DNA of 64,000 nt from CAYLPU01 sp964385635 (GTDB lineage Bacteria > Chloroflexota > Anaerolineae > B4-G1), in contig CAYLPU010000008.1 of the NCBI GenBank assembly GCA_964385635.1, positions 1-64,000 on the forward strand. Direction: 5' to 3'. Positions 41,096 to 50,059 of the stretch are shown here, piece by piece (positions within the stretch are counted from its first letter, which is position 1; each line of letters starts with the position of its first letter). Below the pieces are notes generated by a model. The model had not been told where the DNA came from, made no database searches, and saw nothing but the letters and a program-made list of their open reading frames with translations. Both the position numbers and the translations under genes were made by a program.

Positions 41096-42568
41096 TCACA
41101 CCGATGGCGATTGGGCTTCTCTATGCAACCGGGTGGCTTTCCGATATAGCTTGATGTACTTCCGTGCCGGGGCTTTCCAAGAGAAGTCAACCGCCATTCC
41201 CCGCTGCTGCAACTCGCGCCAGGCCTTCTTGTTGCGGTAGACCTTCATCGCCCGCGTCAACGTTTCCTGGCACGCTTCGGAAGTGTAGTCTGTGAATGCG
41301 AATCCTGTGCCGCGGCCTCTCCAGCCTTTGTGATCGGTGACTGTGTCGGCCAGCCCGCCGGTGACGTGCACGATGGGGACGCAACCGTAACGCATCGCGA
41401 TCATCTGCCCCAGCCCGCACGGCTCGACACCGCTGGGCATCAGGAACATGTCCGCGCCAGCGTAGATGCGTCGCGCCAGCACATCATCGAACTTGAGGAA
41501 GGCGCGCATTCTATCGGGGAAGCGATCATGGACGCGCACGAACATCTCGTGGTACTTGGGCTGCCCGGTACCGAGCAGGACGAACTGGCCGTCTCCTTCG
41601 AGAAGCCACTCCAGCACCGGCTCCATCAGGTCCATCCCCTTGACTTCGTCCAGCCGCGAGACCATCCCGACGAGGGGCACCTCGGGTCGCACGGGGAGAC
41701 GCGCTCGTTGTTGCAGAGCGGTCTTGTTGGCTGCCCGCCGGTCAAGCGTCTTGGCGTCGAAGCGGTGGGGGATGCTGGGATCCGTGGTCGGGTTCCACTC
41801 TTCGTAGTCAATCCCGTTGAGCACGCCGAAGAGTCGCTCCTGTCGCTCTCGCAGCAGGGGGTCTAACCCCATCCCCATCTCTGGGGTGAGGATTTCCTGC
41901 GCGTACCGCTTGCTGACGGTGTTGATCAGGTCGGCGTGCGCGATGCCCTGCGCCATCCAGTTTACTGTCCCAGGCCGCTCGACGGGTAGATGTTTCACGT
42001 GTTCCATCTGCGCGAAGGTCAGGATCAGCCGGCCGGCGACGCCCTGGTGGGCCGGGTTGTGAATGGTGAAGAGGGTGGCGATATCCCGGTAGAGGGGGTC
42101 TTTCCGGCCGGCTGTGTTCAGCCAGACTGGTACAATACCGGTGTGCCAGTCGTTGGCGTGTATCACGTCCGGTTGCCAGTCCAGGAGGCGGAGCGCGGCG
42201 AGCGATGCCTGGCCGAAGACAGCGAAGCGCTGCGCGTCGTCCTCGAAGCCGTAGACGCGGTCACGGGCAGAGAAGTACAGATCGTTCCAGATAAGATAGA
42301 CGGGGACATCCCCATCAAGGGTGCTGCCGATCAGGTGAACGTACTCCTCCCCAGGCCCGACCGGGACGAGGAAAGGCGCCCCGATTTTCTCAAAATGGAA
42401 CTGATCACTGTGGATAGTGCCGTAGCGCGGTATCATCAGCCGCACGTCGTGACCCAACGCCCGGATGGCCTTGGGCAACGAGCCGGCCACGTCCGCCAGT
42501 CCGCCCACCTTGGCGAAGGGAACGGCTTCGGCGGCGAGAAACAGTATTTTGAGCGGCTTTCCGGTCAT
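41096..42568 (-). CDS. glgA: Glycogen synthase
   Basis: A 490-aa GT5-family enzyme that extends alpha-1,4-glucan from ADP-glucose. The N-terminal KILFLAAEAVPFAKVGGLAD includes the KxGGL nucleotide-sugar motif, HANDWHTGIVPVWL is the N-domain motif, and MPSGVEPCGLGQMIAMRYG is the C-domain catalytic loop with the conserved Glu. Length is normal. It lies between the branching-enzyme and galT genes. Confidence 0.96.
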   Translation of the reverse strand: MTGKPLKILFLAAEAVPFAKVGGLADVAGSLPKAIRALGHDVRLMIPRYGTIHSDQFHFEKIGAPFLVPVGPGEEYVHLIGSTLDGDVPVYLIWNDLYFSARDRVYGFEDDAQRFAVFGQASLAALRLLDWQPDVIHANDWHTGIVPVWLNTAGRKDPLYRDIATLFTIHNPAHQGVAGRLILTFAQMEHVKHLPVERPGTVNWMAQGIAHADLINTVSKRYAQEILTPEMGMGLDPLLRERQERLFGVLNGIDYEEWNPTTDPSIPHRFDAKTLDRRAANKTALQQRARLPVRPEVPLVGMVSRLDEVKGMDLMEPVLEWLLEGDGQFVLLGTGQPKYHEMFVRVHDRFPDRMRAFLKFDDVLARRIYAGADMFLMPSGVEPCGLGQMIAMRYGCVPIVHVTGGLADTVTDHKGWRGRGTGFAFTDYTSEACQETLTRAMKVYRNKKAWRELQQRGMAVDFSWKAPARKYIKLYRKATRLHREAQSPSV

Positions 42569-42628
42569 AATCTACCCCCTCAGGACGGGTGTATCCGTCG
42601 CGCTCATGATCTGTCGGCGAAATCTAGT

Positions 42629-44347
42629 CTATTGCACTGCCCACCAACGATAGTCTACGTCCGGGAAGACCTTGTCCAACTCCCACAATTCATCAGCCAG
42701 CACCCGGTCGGGATGGCTCGCCTCCACGCTGGCGATCAGTCGTTCGAATCGCTCCACGTGCCCCGTGAAGCGCTGGATGGCGTACTCCCGCGCCTGGCCC
42801 GTGGTGACCAGGAACAGCCAGTCGGAGGATTCCAGCAGGAGCAATTCCCGCGCCGCCTGATTCAACACCACCTCTTCGTCCGGGTCTACAACCTGCAACC
42901 GTTCGACTGAGCGCTCACGACGAAGTCTCGAACTTGCAATCTGCTCTATGCGCTTCTCCGCCTCGTGGATCGGTTGCCACATCCAGTGCGTCTCCGGGTT
43001 GTCCCACGTCCAGTGACCGCCGCCCAATCCCCACGAACTTTCGGGGAGCGCCAGCACTTCATCGGGTGGATGGGCCTCCAGGTACTCGCTGACGGTCATC
43101 AGCGTGACACTCTCCGACGACGCCAGGTGCCGGAGCACTTCGCGGATCCAGCCCACTCCCTCGAACCACCAATGGCCGAAGAGCTCGGTGTCGTAGTTAG
43201 AGGCGATGATGCCAAACTGCCCAGTCTCGTCATGATACTGGGTCAGAAGGTCGCTCACCAGCCAGGCAAAGTGGCGACCGTGCTCGCCGACCTTGCCCTG
43301 TGCCCAGTCGGGGTGATACCAGTCCTTGTGCCCCAGATCCACCTGCGCGCCGGTCACGCGCCAGTACTGCAACCCCGAAATATGGTCCTTCTTATGGAAC
43401 TCGCGATAGTCGTAGTCACCCGGATAGCCCCAATCGGCCGACCAGACTTGCATGCCGGTGCGGTTGTTGCGGCCGATCGCCGCCACGCCGGAGTGCTCGC
43501 TGACCACGCCGGGGGTGGTGTTGACGACGTAGTAGGGGCGGTAGGTGCTGCGCGGTTGGTCTGGCGACGCGAACTGTTCCAGCGGCAGGACGTAATTGCG
43601 TAGGATGGCTCCGTAAGGGCCGATGGCGTCGCCGGCCGCCTTGCCCACCGGGCGCCCTCCCTCAATCGTGTGCGTCTCGACCAAGAAGCAACCCAGGTTC
43701 TCCGCCGCCAGGAAACTTTCAAGCCCCGGCCGCGCGGTGCCGTCGTCGGCGATGTAGGCGGGGCGGTAGGCACATTCGGGTAGCCATAAGGCGCGAGGGG
43801 CGCGCCCGAAGTGCCGTTTGTACGAAACGATACCGGCCTTCAGTTGGCCCCGCATGGCTCCATCGGTGCCCAGCAGTGGCAGGTAGCCATGGGTTGCTGC
43901 GCAGGTGATAATCTCCACCACGCCAGCATCTTGCAGGCAGCGGAACGCCCCCACGACGTCGCGATTGTAGCGCTGTTGAAAGGAACGCAGGATGTTGCTG
44001 TACCAATCCCGATAGAAAATCGCCAGGTACTCGGCCTGGGGGTTCTCTTCTTCTCGGAAGCGGGGGATGTCTCCCTCGGCGGCCTGTATCTTCTCCCCCA
44101 GATAGGCCTCGAAGTGCTCCTGTACCAGCGAGTCAGCCAATTGCTCACACAAGATAGGGGTCAGACCGAGGGTCAACCTGGCGGGGAGTCCGGCTTCGTG
44201 CAGATCGTAGAGCGAGTTCAAGAGGGGAATGTAGGTCTCGGCGGCGGCCTCATGAAGCCATTCCTCGCCGTGGGGCCAGCGACCAGCCCGGCGGCAATAG
44301 GGCAGGTGGCTGTGTAGGACGAAGGTAAACGCGCCGATTTTGTCCAT
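42629..44347 (-). CDS. GH57 1,4-alpha-glucan branching enzyme-like
   Basis: A 572-aa enzyme. It begins MDKIGAFTFVLHSHLPYCRR, where HSHLPY is the conserved GH57 motif 1; EIITCAATHGYLPLL and ALWLPECAYRP hold motif 2/3 with the likely Glu nucleophile, and GIIASNYDTELFGHWWFEG has the Asp acid/base motif. GH57 branching enzymes introduce alpha-1,6 branches in glycogen and sit next to glgA in many Chloroflexota. I place the start at 44347 (GGGGAGA upstream); the 60 extra upstream codons belong to the small gene in another frame. Confidence 0.9.
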   Translation of the reverse strand: MDKIGAFTFVLHSHLPYCRRAGRWPHGEEWLHEAAAETYIPLLNSLYDLHEAGLPARLTLGLTPILCEQLADSLVQEHFEAYLGEKIQAAEGDIPRFREEENPQAEYLAIFYRDWYSNILRSFQQRYNRDVVGAFRCLQDAGVVEIITCAATHGYLPLLGTDGAMRGQLKAGIVSYKRHFGRAPRALWLPECAYRPAYIADDGTARPGLESFLAAENLGCFLVETHTIEGGRPVGKAAGDAIGPYGAILRNYVLPLEQFASPDQPRSTYRPYYVVNTTPGVVSEHSGVAAIGRNNRTGMQVWSADWGYPGDYDYREFHKKDHISGLQYWRVTGAQVDLGHKDWYHPDWAQGKVGEHGRHFAWLVSDLLTQYHDETGQFGIIASNYDTELFGHWWFEGVGWIREVLRHLASSESVTLMTVSEYLEAHPPDEVLALPESSWGLGGGHWTWDNPETHWMWQPIHEAEKRIEQIASSRLRRERSVERLQVVDPDEEVVLNQAARELLLLESSDWLFLVTTGQAREYAIQRFTGHVERFERLIASVEASHPDRVLADELWELDKVFPDVDYRWWAVQ

Positions 44348-44378
44348 TGTGTGGTCTCCCCGCTTATTATGTTGGCCG

Positions 44379-44558
44379 TCACGTGGAAGCAGGCGTAGGC
44401 GTGCGGGTAGGGAAGGGAGTGGGGATGGACGTAGGAGTAGGCGTGACGCGGCGTGGTGGTACGAAGGCCACCACCATGCTGAGCCCCATGCTGATGACGA
44501 CCAGCAGACTGATGATCCACACAATGATTCGCGTGCGCCGAGTCTGTGAGCGACGCAT
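44379..44558 (-). CDS. Small single-helix membrane protein with Thr/Pro tail
   Basis: A 59-aa frame starting MRRSQTRRTRIIVWIISLLV: basic start, one transmembrane helix (about residues 11-32) and a Thr/Pro-rich tail ending TPTPAST. AGGAGG is 4 nt upstream of the ATG. It lies 31 bp ahead of the branching-enzyme gene and would be first in the glycogen operon. The role is unknown; the layout (N-in, tail out) matches several other short anchors in this genome. Confidence 0.65.
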   Translation of the reverse strand: MRRSQTRRTRIIVWIISLLVVISMGLSMVVAFVPPRRVTPTPTSIPTPFPTRTPTPAST

Positions 44559-44797
44559 GGTGCCTCCTGTGAACAGTTGCTAACTGATGGTCATTATAGC
44601 ACAGCAATGGAAAGACACAAGCAGGCACGGGTGGGGGATACCGCAATAAGTCAAACGTGAAAAGTCAACCCAACTGATGCGCCCGCGTCAATCTGCCGGT
44701 CGGCGGCCTCGAGCGTTCGACAGGCTCACGCCAGATTGAGTGCTGAAGAGTTACCTGTTCCTGCGAATTCTCCTGCTTTTCCCCACGTCTTTGGCGT

Positions 44798-44826
44798 TTG
44801 GCTATTTTGCAGCAGTATGGTATAAT
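44798..44826 (+). promoter_or_regulatory. Promoter of the cold-shock gene
   Basis: TTGGCT, 17 nt, TATAAT on the plus strand, giving a transcript with a leader of about 130 nt before the GTG at 44959. Confidence 0.65.
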
Positions 44827-44872
44827 ATCGCCAAGTAGGACGAAGTAGGTTTTGGCTGTAATATCAAAGATT

Positions 44873-44910
44873 GCCCAGACTTGCGGAGACTGGGTGGTCT
44901 TTTTTTGTTT
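44873..44910 (+). promoter_or_regulatory. Attenuator-like hairpin in the cold-shock leader
   Basis: CCCAG...CTGGG with an 11-nt loop, then GGTCTTTTTTTG, lies inside the leader. Its terminator-like form before the coding region suggests transcript-level or temperature-dependent control, which is common in csp leaders. Confidence 0.5.
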
Positions 44911-44958
44911 TGCCCGTGCTGCTTCGCCCAAAAACACACAAATTAAGGAGTACAGAAA

Positions 44959-45168
44959 GTGACTGAAAAAGAAACCGGAACCGTCAAATGGTTCAGCGAT
45001 TCTAAAGGATTTGGCTTTATCTCTCGTGAGGTCGGAGAGGACGTATTTGTCCATCACTCGGCCGTCGAGGGAGAGGGTTTCCGCTCACTGCAGGAGAACC
45101 AGCAGGTCGAGTTCTCTGTCGAGCAGGGACCCAAGGGGTTGTGTGCCGTCAGTGTGAGGGCTCTATAG
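44959..45168 (+). CDS. csp: Cold-shock domain protein
   Basis: A 69-aa CspA-like OB-fold protein. RNP1 (SKGFGFI) and RNP2 (VFVHHSAV) single-stranded RNA/DNA-binding motifs are intact, in the GTVKWF context. The start is GTG with AAGGAG 8 nt upstream. It works as an RNA chaperone. The long structured leader is typical for this family. Confidence 0.95.
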   Translation: MTEKETGTVKWFSDSKGFGFISREVGEDVFVHHSAVEGEGFRSLQENQQVEFSVEQGPKGLCAVSVRAL

Positions 45169-45237
45169 CCAGGCTTGAGCGGCCGCGTGCCGCGTCTGGA
45201 GTAAAGCAGTAGGGTAAAACCCACCCGAAAGACGTAC

Positions 45238-45272
45238 AACCGCACGGCTTCTCCGCAGGCCGTGCGGTTTTT
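45238..45272 (+). terminator. Rho-independent terminator of the cold-shock gene
   Basis: AACCGCACGGC and GCCGTGCGGTT form an 11-bp stem with a 10-nt loop followed by T-rich sequence, 70 bp after the csp stop. Confidence 0.85.
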
Positions 45273-45294
45273 CTGTTCCTGGGAAGTTTCTCTC

Positions 45295-46104
45295 TCATCC
45301 GCTGATCCTCTCTGCCTCGAAGCTTACCTTCTCCCTCTTCCCCCACGCTTCAAGCGAATGAATCGCAGTGCGTGGTTTCGAGCGAACGAATCGCAGGTGC
45401 GCTTGTTGGGCACCTATCCTCAATATGGCGGATCCGCAGGCCCCACAATACCCACACATCCCAACCCTGGGGGAATTCACCAAAGGCATTGCTTCACCAT
45501 AGTTGTCGTGTGGGTGCGTCCGGGCATGCTCATCGCACAAAGTCCCCGGCTCTTGTAATTCGTACACGCACTCGAGACACAGCCACGAGGCTGGCTGGCC
45601 GCACTCGACACATTGCGCTTCCGGCGGATCGTTGCGCGCCATCAAGAAAATCGGGTGAGAGGTTAGCGGTTTTCCTTTTCTTCCATCAACCACTTTGATC
45701 AGGGTCTCTGACGAGGTCCCAAAATCGTAGATATGCGCAAGTTCAAGCCCCGGCCTGAATACCTGCTCCACCCGTCTCCTCTTTGAAATCTCCCCTCCAC
45801 CCCAGCCCCCGACGGAAAACCGGCTCAGGTGCCCGCAACACTCTAACCAGACCGCACGCAAGTAGTGATCCAAGTCCGCCAACGTGGCTGAGCCTCTCGT
45901 CTCCAGGTGCAGCCAGAAATCACCCCACCAGGCATCCTGCACTTGCAGATGATAGAGGATTTGCTCTTTGCCAGGCTCTTGATTGGCAGCACTGGTAGCC
46001 TCTTCACGTTGCGGACAAGCTTTCAAATGCCTCACCAGGCCGCCCCTCGTCATTTCGCGCCCACAGAAGACGCATTTCCCTCGCGTTTGTTTTTTCCGTG
46101 CCAT
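45295..46104 (-). CDS. pRiA4b ORF-3-like domain protein with zinc fingers
   Basis: A 269-aa protein. Residues 10-35 are a zinc-finger-like CVFCGREMTRGGLVRHLKAC; the region LYHLQVQDAWWGDFWLHLET to AHIYDFGTSSETLIKV is the plasmid pRiA4b ORF-3 (IS1096 TnpR-like) domain; CVECGQPASWLCLEC and CGYCGACG are further zinc-binding pairs. The function of this family is not known. Its last 30 codons run into the dispersed repeat at 45338-45400, so the original C-terminus may have been replaced. Confidence 0.8.
   Translation of the reverse strand: MARKKQTRGKCVFCGREMTRGGLVRHLKACPQREEATSAANQEPGKEQILYHLQVQDAWWGDFWLHLETRGSATLADLDHYLRAVWLECCGHLSRFSVGGWGGGEISKRRRVEQVFRPGLELAHIYDFGTSSETLIKVVDGRKGKPLTSHPIFLMARNDPPEAQCVECGQPASWLCLECVYELQEPGTLCDEHARTHPHDNYGEAMPLVNSPRVGMCGYCGACGSAILRIGAQQAHLRFVRSKPRTAIHSLEAWGKREKVSFEAERISG
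45338..45400. repeat. GCGTGGTTTCGAGCGAACG repeat, copy 2
   Basis: CCCCCACGCTTCAAGCGAAT and GCGTGGTTTCGAGCGAACGA match the block at 11348-11412. This copy lies within the 3' end of the pRiA4b ORF-3-like gene. Confidence 0.55.
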
Positions 46105-46119
46105 AGTTTCACCTCGCTG

Positions 46120-46893
46120 TTATTGATCATGTGCTGCCCAAGTTCGGATAGCTTGTCTGACTGATCGTGTCATTTCAATGGAAAAGTCTGCCGAGAATTT
46201 TCTGGCGTAATAATGCTGGCCAACGTTGGTTGCGTTGCCAAAATAGCGTTGGGGGTCTCTCGACTCGAGCATTTTGTCCAAAGCCGTCTTGTCAAATCTT
46301 TTGTACGTGTTCTCAAAATGTATGTACTCCTGGAGAAATCTAGGCGCAAGCTCTTTCGCAGACAAAGTGGTTTTGGGATAGCCGAAGCAAAGAAGTGTGA
46401 TTGGAAAAACGTATTGCGGCAGATCGAATAGCTCCTTGTGATGTTCATAGTTCTCCATAATATCGCCGATGTAGCAAGAACCAACCCCCAGCGATTCTGC
46501 GGCGATTACGGCAGTTTGGGCAGCGATCAGGGCATCACAACACGCCAAGAGCAAATCACCTTCACCTGGAACACGAATCTCTTTCCCCTCTGCTTCACAA
46601 TAGGATTCTACATCTGATGCGATAAAAACGTCGAACCATCGCTGGTAATCCGCAAGAAAGAGTAGAACTAGAGGGGCTTTGGCGATAAAGGGTTGATTAT
46701 CGCAAGACTTGACGAGTTTCTGCTTGATGGTTTGATCTTGAACTTCGATGATCGAGTAAAGCATCAGGTTCCCAGCGGTGGGGGCACGCATAGCCGAGTG
46801 GATTATCAAATCCACAGTGTCTCTATCAATTGGCCTGTCCTCGTAGGCTCTTACTGACCTACGGTTTTGAATCACTCGTATAGTCTCGTTCAC
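46120..46893 (-). CDS. Nitroreductase family protein
   Basis: A 257-aa flavoprotein. The start IRVIQNRRSVRAYEDRPI is the FMN-phosphate-binding RxSxR motif of the family, APTAGNLMLYSIIEV follows, and AESLGVGSCYIGDI is the C-terminal FMN loop. It probably reduces nitro, quinone or flavin substrates with NAD(P)H. The C-terminal extension (residues 205-257) is longer than in minimal nitroreductases. The start is GTG with AGGAGG 6 nt upstream. It shows no clear functional link to its neighbours. Confidence 0.88.
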   Translation of the reverse strand: MNETIRVIQNRRSVRAYEDRPIDRDTVDLIIHSAMRAPTAGNLMLYSIIEVQDQTIKQKLVKSCDNQPFIAKAPLVLLFLADYQRWFDVFIASDVESYCEAEGKEIRVPGEGDLLLACCDALIAAQTAVIAAESLGVGSCYIGDIMENYEHHKELFDLPQYVFPITLLCFGYPKTTLSAKELAPRFLQEYIHFENTYKRFDKTALDKMLESRDPQRYFGNATNVGQHYYARKFSADFSIEMTRSVRQAIRTWAAHDQ

Positions 46894-46945
46894 GTGTATC
46901 CTCCTAAGGCAATTGTGGGTGGATCAGTTGGCTTTTCTGAACCTG

Positions 46946-49900
46946 TCACCCGGTTGCACCCTCGACGATCTCGATCTCTTCCTCCGCCAACCTATGCAAC
47001 TCATACACCAGCCCGTCAATCTGCCGGTCGGTGGCCTTGATTTGGCGCTGGTAGAGTTCCTTGTCAGCAGGGATGGTAGCGGCGGCCAGTTTGCGGTGCA
47101 GCGCCAACATACGCTCCACCAGCGCGACCATTTTGTCGTGGCGGGCCACGTCCGCCGGGTCGTCAAAGTTGATGGTGCGGATGGGGAGTTGCTCAATGTA
47201 TTGACGGTTGTAAGCGTAGTAGCCACCTCGGAATGGACTGCTCGTCTGCTTTAATAACCAGTCGAGTAGCGTTGAATTCAACAAACCAAGCAGGTAGTAG
47301 TAGGTTAATGATAGGTATTTGTCCTTAATCGTTATACCGTAGCCTCCACCTCCGCCACCACCGCTTCCGACAAAATAGTAGTAGTCGGTCATGTCGAGAG
47401 TAAAAGACGTGCGACTGGCGATGCTTGGAGTGAGGATTTTCTCCTGTTCCATCTCGCTCAAGTTTTGAGAGCGGCTAAAAGCGTACCATTTGCCATGTTT
47501 CCACTTTCCCCTTTCGCGGGCTTCAAGTCTCTGACGATTCTCTTTCAAATATGCCCAGGCATTTGGAAACAGTTTAGCTAATTTCTGAGCGGATAGCAGT
47601 TCTGCCTTTCTGCTCACCAGCTCATAGGGAAACAGAATTGACTTGGTGATTTCAGAAACGTGGTAACGCCTCAGATTTACAGAGCCTTTGCAGAGCGGGT
47701 GCATCAATTCTGCTTCAATGTGGTATGTTTTCTGCGTAGCCGCTGATTTATACTCTGTCTCTGAGACATTTTCCATAATGAACACTGGGTCAGCACCAGT
47801 GACCAGACCTTGGAATATCCTTGCTGCCACATCCCCCAACTTCACCGGCATCTCACTCAACCGCTCGAACAGCGGTGCCCCCGGCCCCACGACGAAGTTC
47901 CATTCCTTCCCTGTCACCCTATTGGCGCGGATTTCGCCCTCGACCGCCTCACTGCTGGCCCGCCAATCACCCAGGTCGTGGGCTTTGACGTAACGGAAGT
48001 GCTTGTTGCCTTTCCTGTCCAGGAAAAGCAGGCAGGTATAAGTGGTCGCCCCGGCAAAGACCTGCTGGTCGCCAAAGTGGACGATCTCGGTCAGGTGCTT
48101 TCCCCCGGCAAGCAACCCGCGCAAAGGCTGTCCATATTTGGCCTGGAAGAACTTGTGCGGCAAGATGTAGCCCATCCGCCCCCGCTCGTTGAGTAGTTGC
48201 AGTGCCCGCTCCACAAAGACGACATAAATATCGTAGTTGCCCTTGCTGGCCGCCGCGTAGCGCTGCTTGTAAAACTCTACCTCGGTCGGCGCCCACTCTT
48301 TCATCGTCTGGATGCGAATGTACGGCGGGTTGCTAATCACACAATCAAACCCGCCATCCGCCATAATCTCCGAGAACTCCCTCCCCCAGTCGAACGGGTT
48401 CACCCGCCGCATCTCCTCCTCATCTGGCATCAGTTGCGCCTCGAAATAGTCTGACCCGATGAGCGAGTTGCCGCACTTGACGTTGTCCCCCAGGTTGGGC
48501 AGCGCCCGCTCGCGCCATAGCGCCAATTGCCGCCCCAACGTCTCCTGGCTCTCCCCCTCCAGCACCTTGAGCAGCAGGCTCAGTTTCGTCACCTCCACCG
48601 CCTGGCGGTCGATGTCCACGCCGTAGATGTTGTTCAGCAGGATGCGCTTCTTCTCGGCGGTGGTCAATCGCCACCCCCCTCCGGCTCCCCCCCGGGAGGG
48701 GGGAGAGGGGGAGGGAGTCTGGTAGAGCGCGGGCCGCTTGCCGCGGGCGTGCTTGGCCGGGTCGTGGTCCTCGTACCATTGGCGATGATAGTCGAGCAGA
48801 CATTGGTACGCGCCCAGCAGGAACGAGCCGGAACCGCAGGCGGGGTCAACAATCCGTATTTTGGCGATCTGCCGGGGTGTCTTGCCCTCAATGAGTTTGC
48901 CGACTGTCTGCCGGACAATATAGTCCACGATGTAGGTGGGCGTGTAATAGACGCCACCCGCCTTCTTGACCTCCGGCTTCTCCTCCACCTTCGCCCGGTG
49001 GGCGGGCGTCAAGCGGATGACCTTGCCCAGGAACTGCTCGTACACCTGGCCCAGCACCTCAGGCGGGAGCACCGAGAACTCGTAGGGAGACTGGGGATAG
49101 TAGAGGCTGGCCAGGATCGGCTTGAGCACCTTGTCGTCCACGGCCAATGATTTGCTCAGTGTGTCGGCCTGGAAGTCAAAGATGCCGGAGTCGTACTTCT
49201 CCTCGGCCTGCCGGTAGAGGTCGCCTAGCCGGGCATAGATGTGGGGGCCACTGGTGAGGGCCAGAAGACGACCGTACTCCTCTATACCCCGGTCCTCGCA
49301 CATACGCAGGAACAGAATGCGGTCAACGGTGCGCTGCACGGCGAAGTTCAGTTCGTGCACCGACAGGGTCGGGTTGCGCAGGGCGACGCAACGGGCCAGC
49401 ACGTCGCGCCAGCCCTCGATCTCCTTGAGGAACTCGGCGTCCACCTCGCCGGTGCCGCGCTTGCGTTTGGTGTCCTGTACGTACCGGTCGAAGGAGCCCT
49501 TGAGCACCGACTCCCTGGCGAACACGCCGTAAATGTCGTCAAAGTGGTCTTTCTCCAGGTACTGGTCGAACGTGAGGTACGTGATGCGACCCACGCTGAC
49601 CTTGTCGCTGGGCCTGGGGCGCTGGCGGCAGTCGTAGACGGCGAACTCCTCGAAGTCGGTGAGGATGGACAGAGGGAGTTTTGCGCTCCAGGCGTAGCGG
49701 CGCAGTTGGTAGGCCGGGCCGATGTCCCCTTTGACCGAGACTGAGGGCTTTTTGGCCTCCAGGAAGAACTTGCGGGCGCCGCCGACGCGGAAGCAATAGT
49801 CGGGCGCGCGGGTTGCACCACCGACCTTGATGGCGTCCTCGTGGACCACGTCCTTGTATTGCTCGGCGTATCCCTGGACGTTACGCACATCCCAACCGAG

Positions 49901-50059
49901 CGCCTCGAACATGGGATCAATGAACTCGACGCGCACGCGGGTCTCTTTGTAGTCGGCGTGTTTGTAGTCGTCCAGGCTGCGGGCGAAGCGCTCCACCAGA
50001 CGTTCGATCTCGCTCCTGGCCTCTGTGTAAGTAGCGGGGATGGGCTTATCCCCCTTCAT
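46946..50059 (-). CDS. Type IIG restriction-modification enzyme (Eco57I-like)
   Basis: A 1037-aa single-chain restriction-modification protein. The N-terminal PD-(D/E)XK nuclease (about 30-150) shows PDYCFRVGGARKFFLEAKK; the methylase has motif I RIVDPACGSGSFLLGAYQ and motif IV VISNPPYIR for N6-adenine; the C-terminal 350 residues form the TaqI-like target-recognition region (GLLNSTLLDWLLKQ). The start at 50059 has AAGGAG upstream. A palindromic insertion at 48673-48720 adds TPSPSPPSRGGAGGGW in a loop between motifs, without breaking the frame. It would methylate self DNA and cut foreign DNA. Confidence 0.9.
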   Translation of the reverse strand: MKGDKPIPATYTEARSEIERLVERFARSLDDYKHADYKETRVRVEFIDPMFEALGWDVRNVQGYAEQYKDVVHEDAIKVGGATRAPDYCFRVGGARKFFLEAKKPSVSVKGDIGPAYQLRRYAWSAKLPLSILTDFEEFAVYDCRQRPRPSDKVSVGRITYLTFDQYLEKDHFDDIYGVFARESVLKGSFDRYVQDTKRKRGTGEVDAEFLKEIEGWRDVLARCVALRNPTLSVHELNFAVQRTVDRILFLRMCEDRGIEEYGRLLALTSGPHIYARLGDLYRQAEEKYDSGIFDFQADTLSKSLAVDDKVLKPILASLYYPQSPYEFSVLPPEVLGQVYEQFLGKVIRLTPAHRAKVEEKPEVKKAGGVYYTPTYIVDYIVRQTVGKLIEGKTPRQIAKIRIVDPACGSGSFLLGAYQCLLDYHRQWYEDHDPAKHARGKRPALYQTPSPSPPSRGGAGGGWRLTTAEKKRILLNNIYGVDIDRQAVEVTKLSLLLKVLEGESQETLGRQLALWRERALPNLGDNVKCGNSLIGSDYFEAQLMPDEEEMRRVNPFDWGREFSEIMADGGFDCVISNPPYIRIQTMKEWAPTEVEFYKQRYAAASKGNYDIYVVFVERALQLLNERGRMGYILPHKFFQAKYGQPLRGLLAGGKHLTEIVHFGDQQVFAGATTYTCLLFLDRKGNKHFRYVKAHDLGDWRASSEAVEGEIRANRVTGKEWNFVVGPGAPLFERLSEMPVKLGDVAARIFQGLVTGADPVFIMENVSETEYKSAATQKTYHIEAELMHPLCKGSVNLRRYHVSEITKSILFPYELVSRKAELLSAQKLAKLFPNAWAYLKENRQRLEARERGKWKHGKWYAFSRSQNLSEMEQEKILTPSIASRTSFTLDMTDYYYFVGSGGGGGGGYGITIKDKYLSLTYYYLLGLLNSTLLDWLLKQTSSPFRGGYYAYNRQYIEQLPIRTINFDDPADVARHDKMVALVERMLALHRKLAAATIPADKELYQRQIKATDRQIDGLVYELHRLAEEEIEIVEGATG
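48673..48720. repeat. Palindromic repeat inserted in the type IIG gene
   Basis: A GC-rich palindrome (CCCCCCTCCGGCTCCCC and GGGAGAGGGGGAGGGAG) adds about 16 low-complexity residues to the methylase. The frame is kept. Confidence 0.65.

Larger units (their letters stand above)
44559..44958. other. Divergent spacer: cold-shock promoter and leader
   Basis: This 400-bp spacer separates the glycogen operon (minus) and the cold-shock gene (plus). The plus-strand part contains the promoter at 44798-44826 and a 130-nt leader with a terminator-like hairpin (44876-44907). No other gene is seen. Confidence 0.6.

Noticed and set aside
44665..45057. 130-aa minus-strand frame over the cold-shock promoter and gene start
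   Set aside because: It is antisense to the csp gene, crosses its promoter and attenuator, and has no ribosome binding site or homology.
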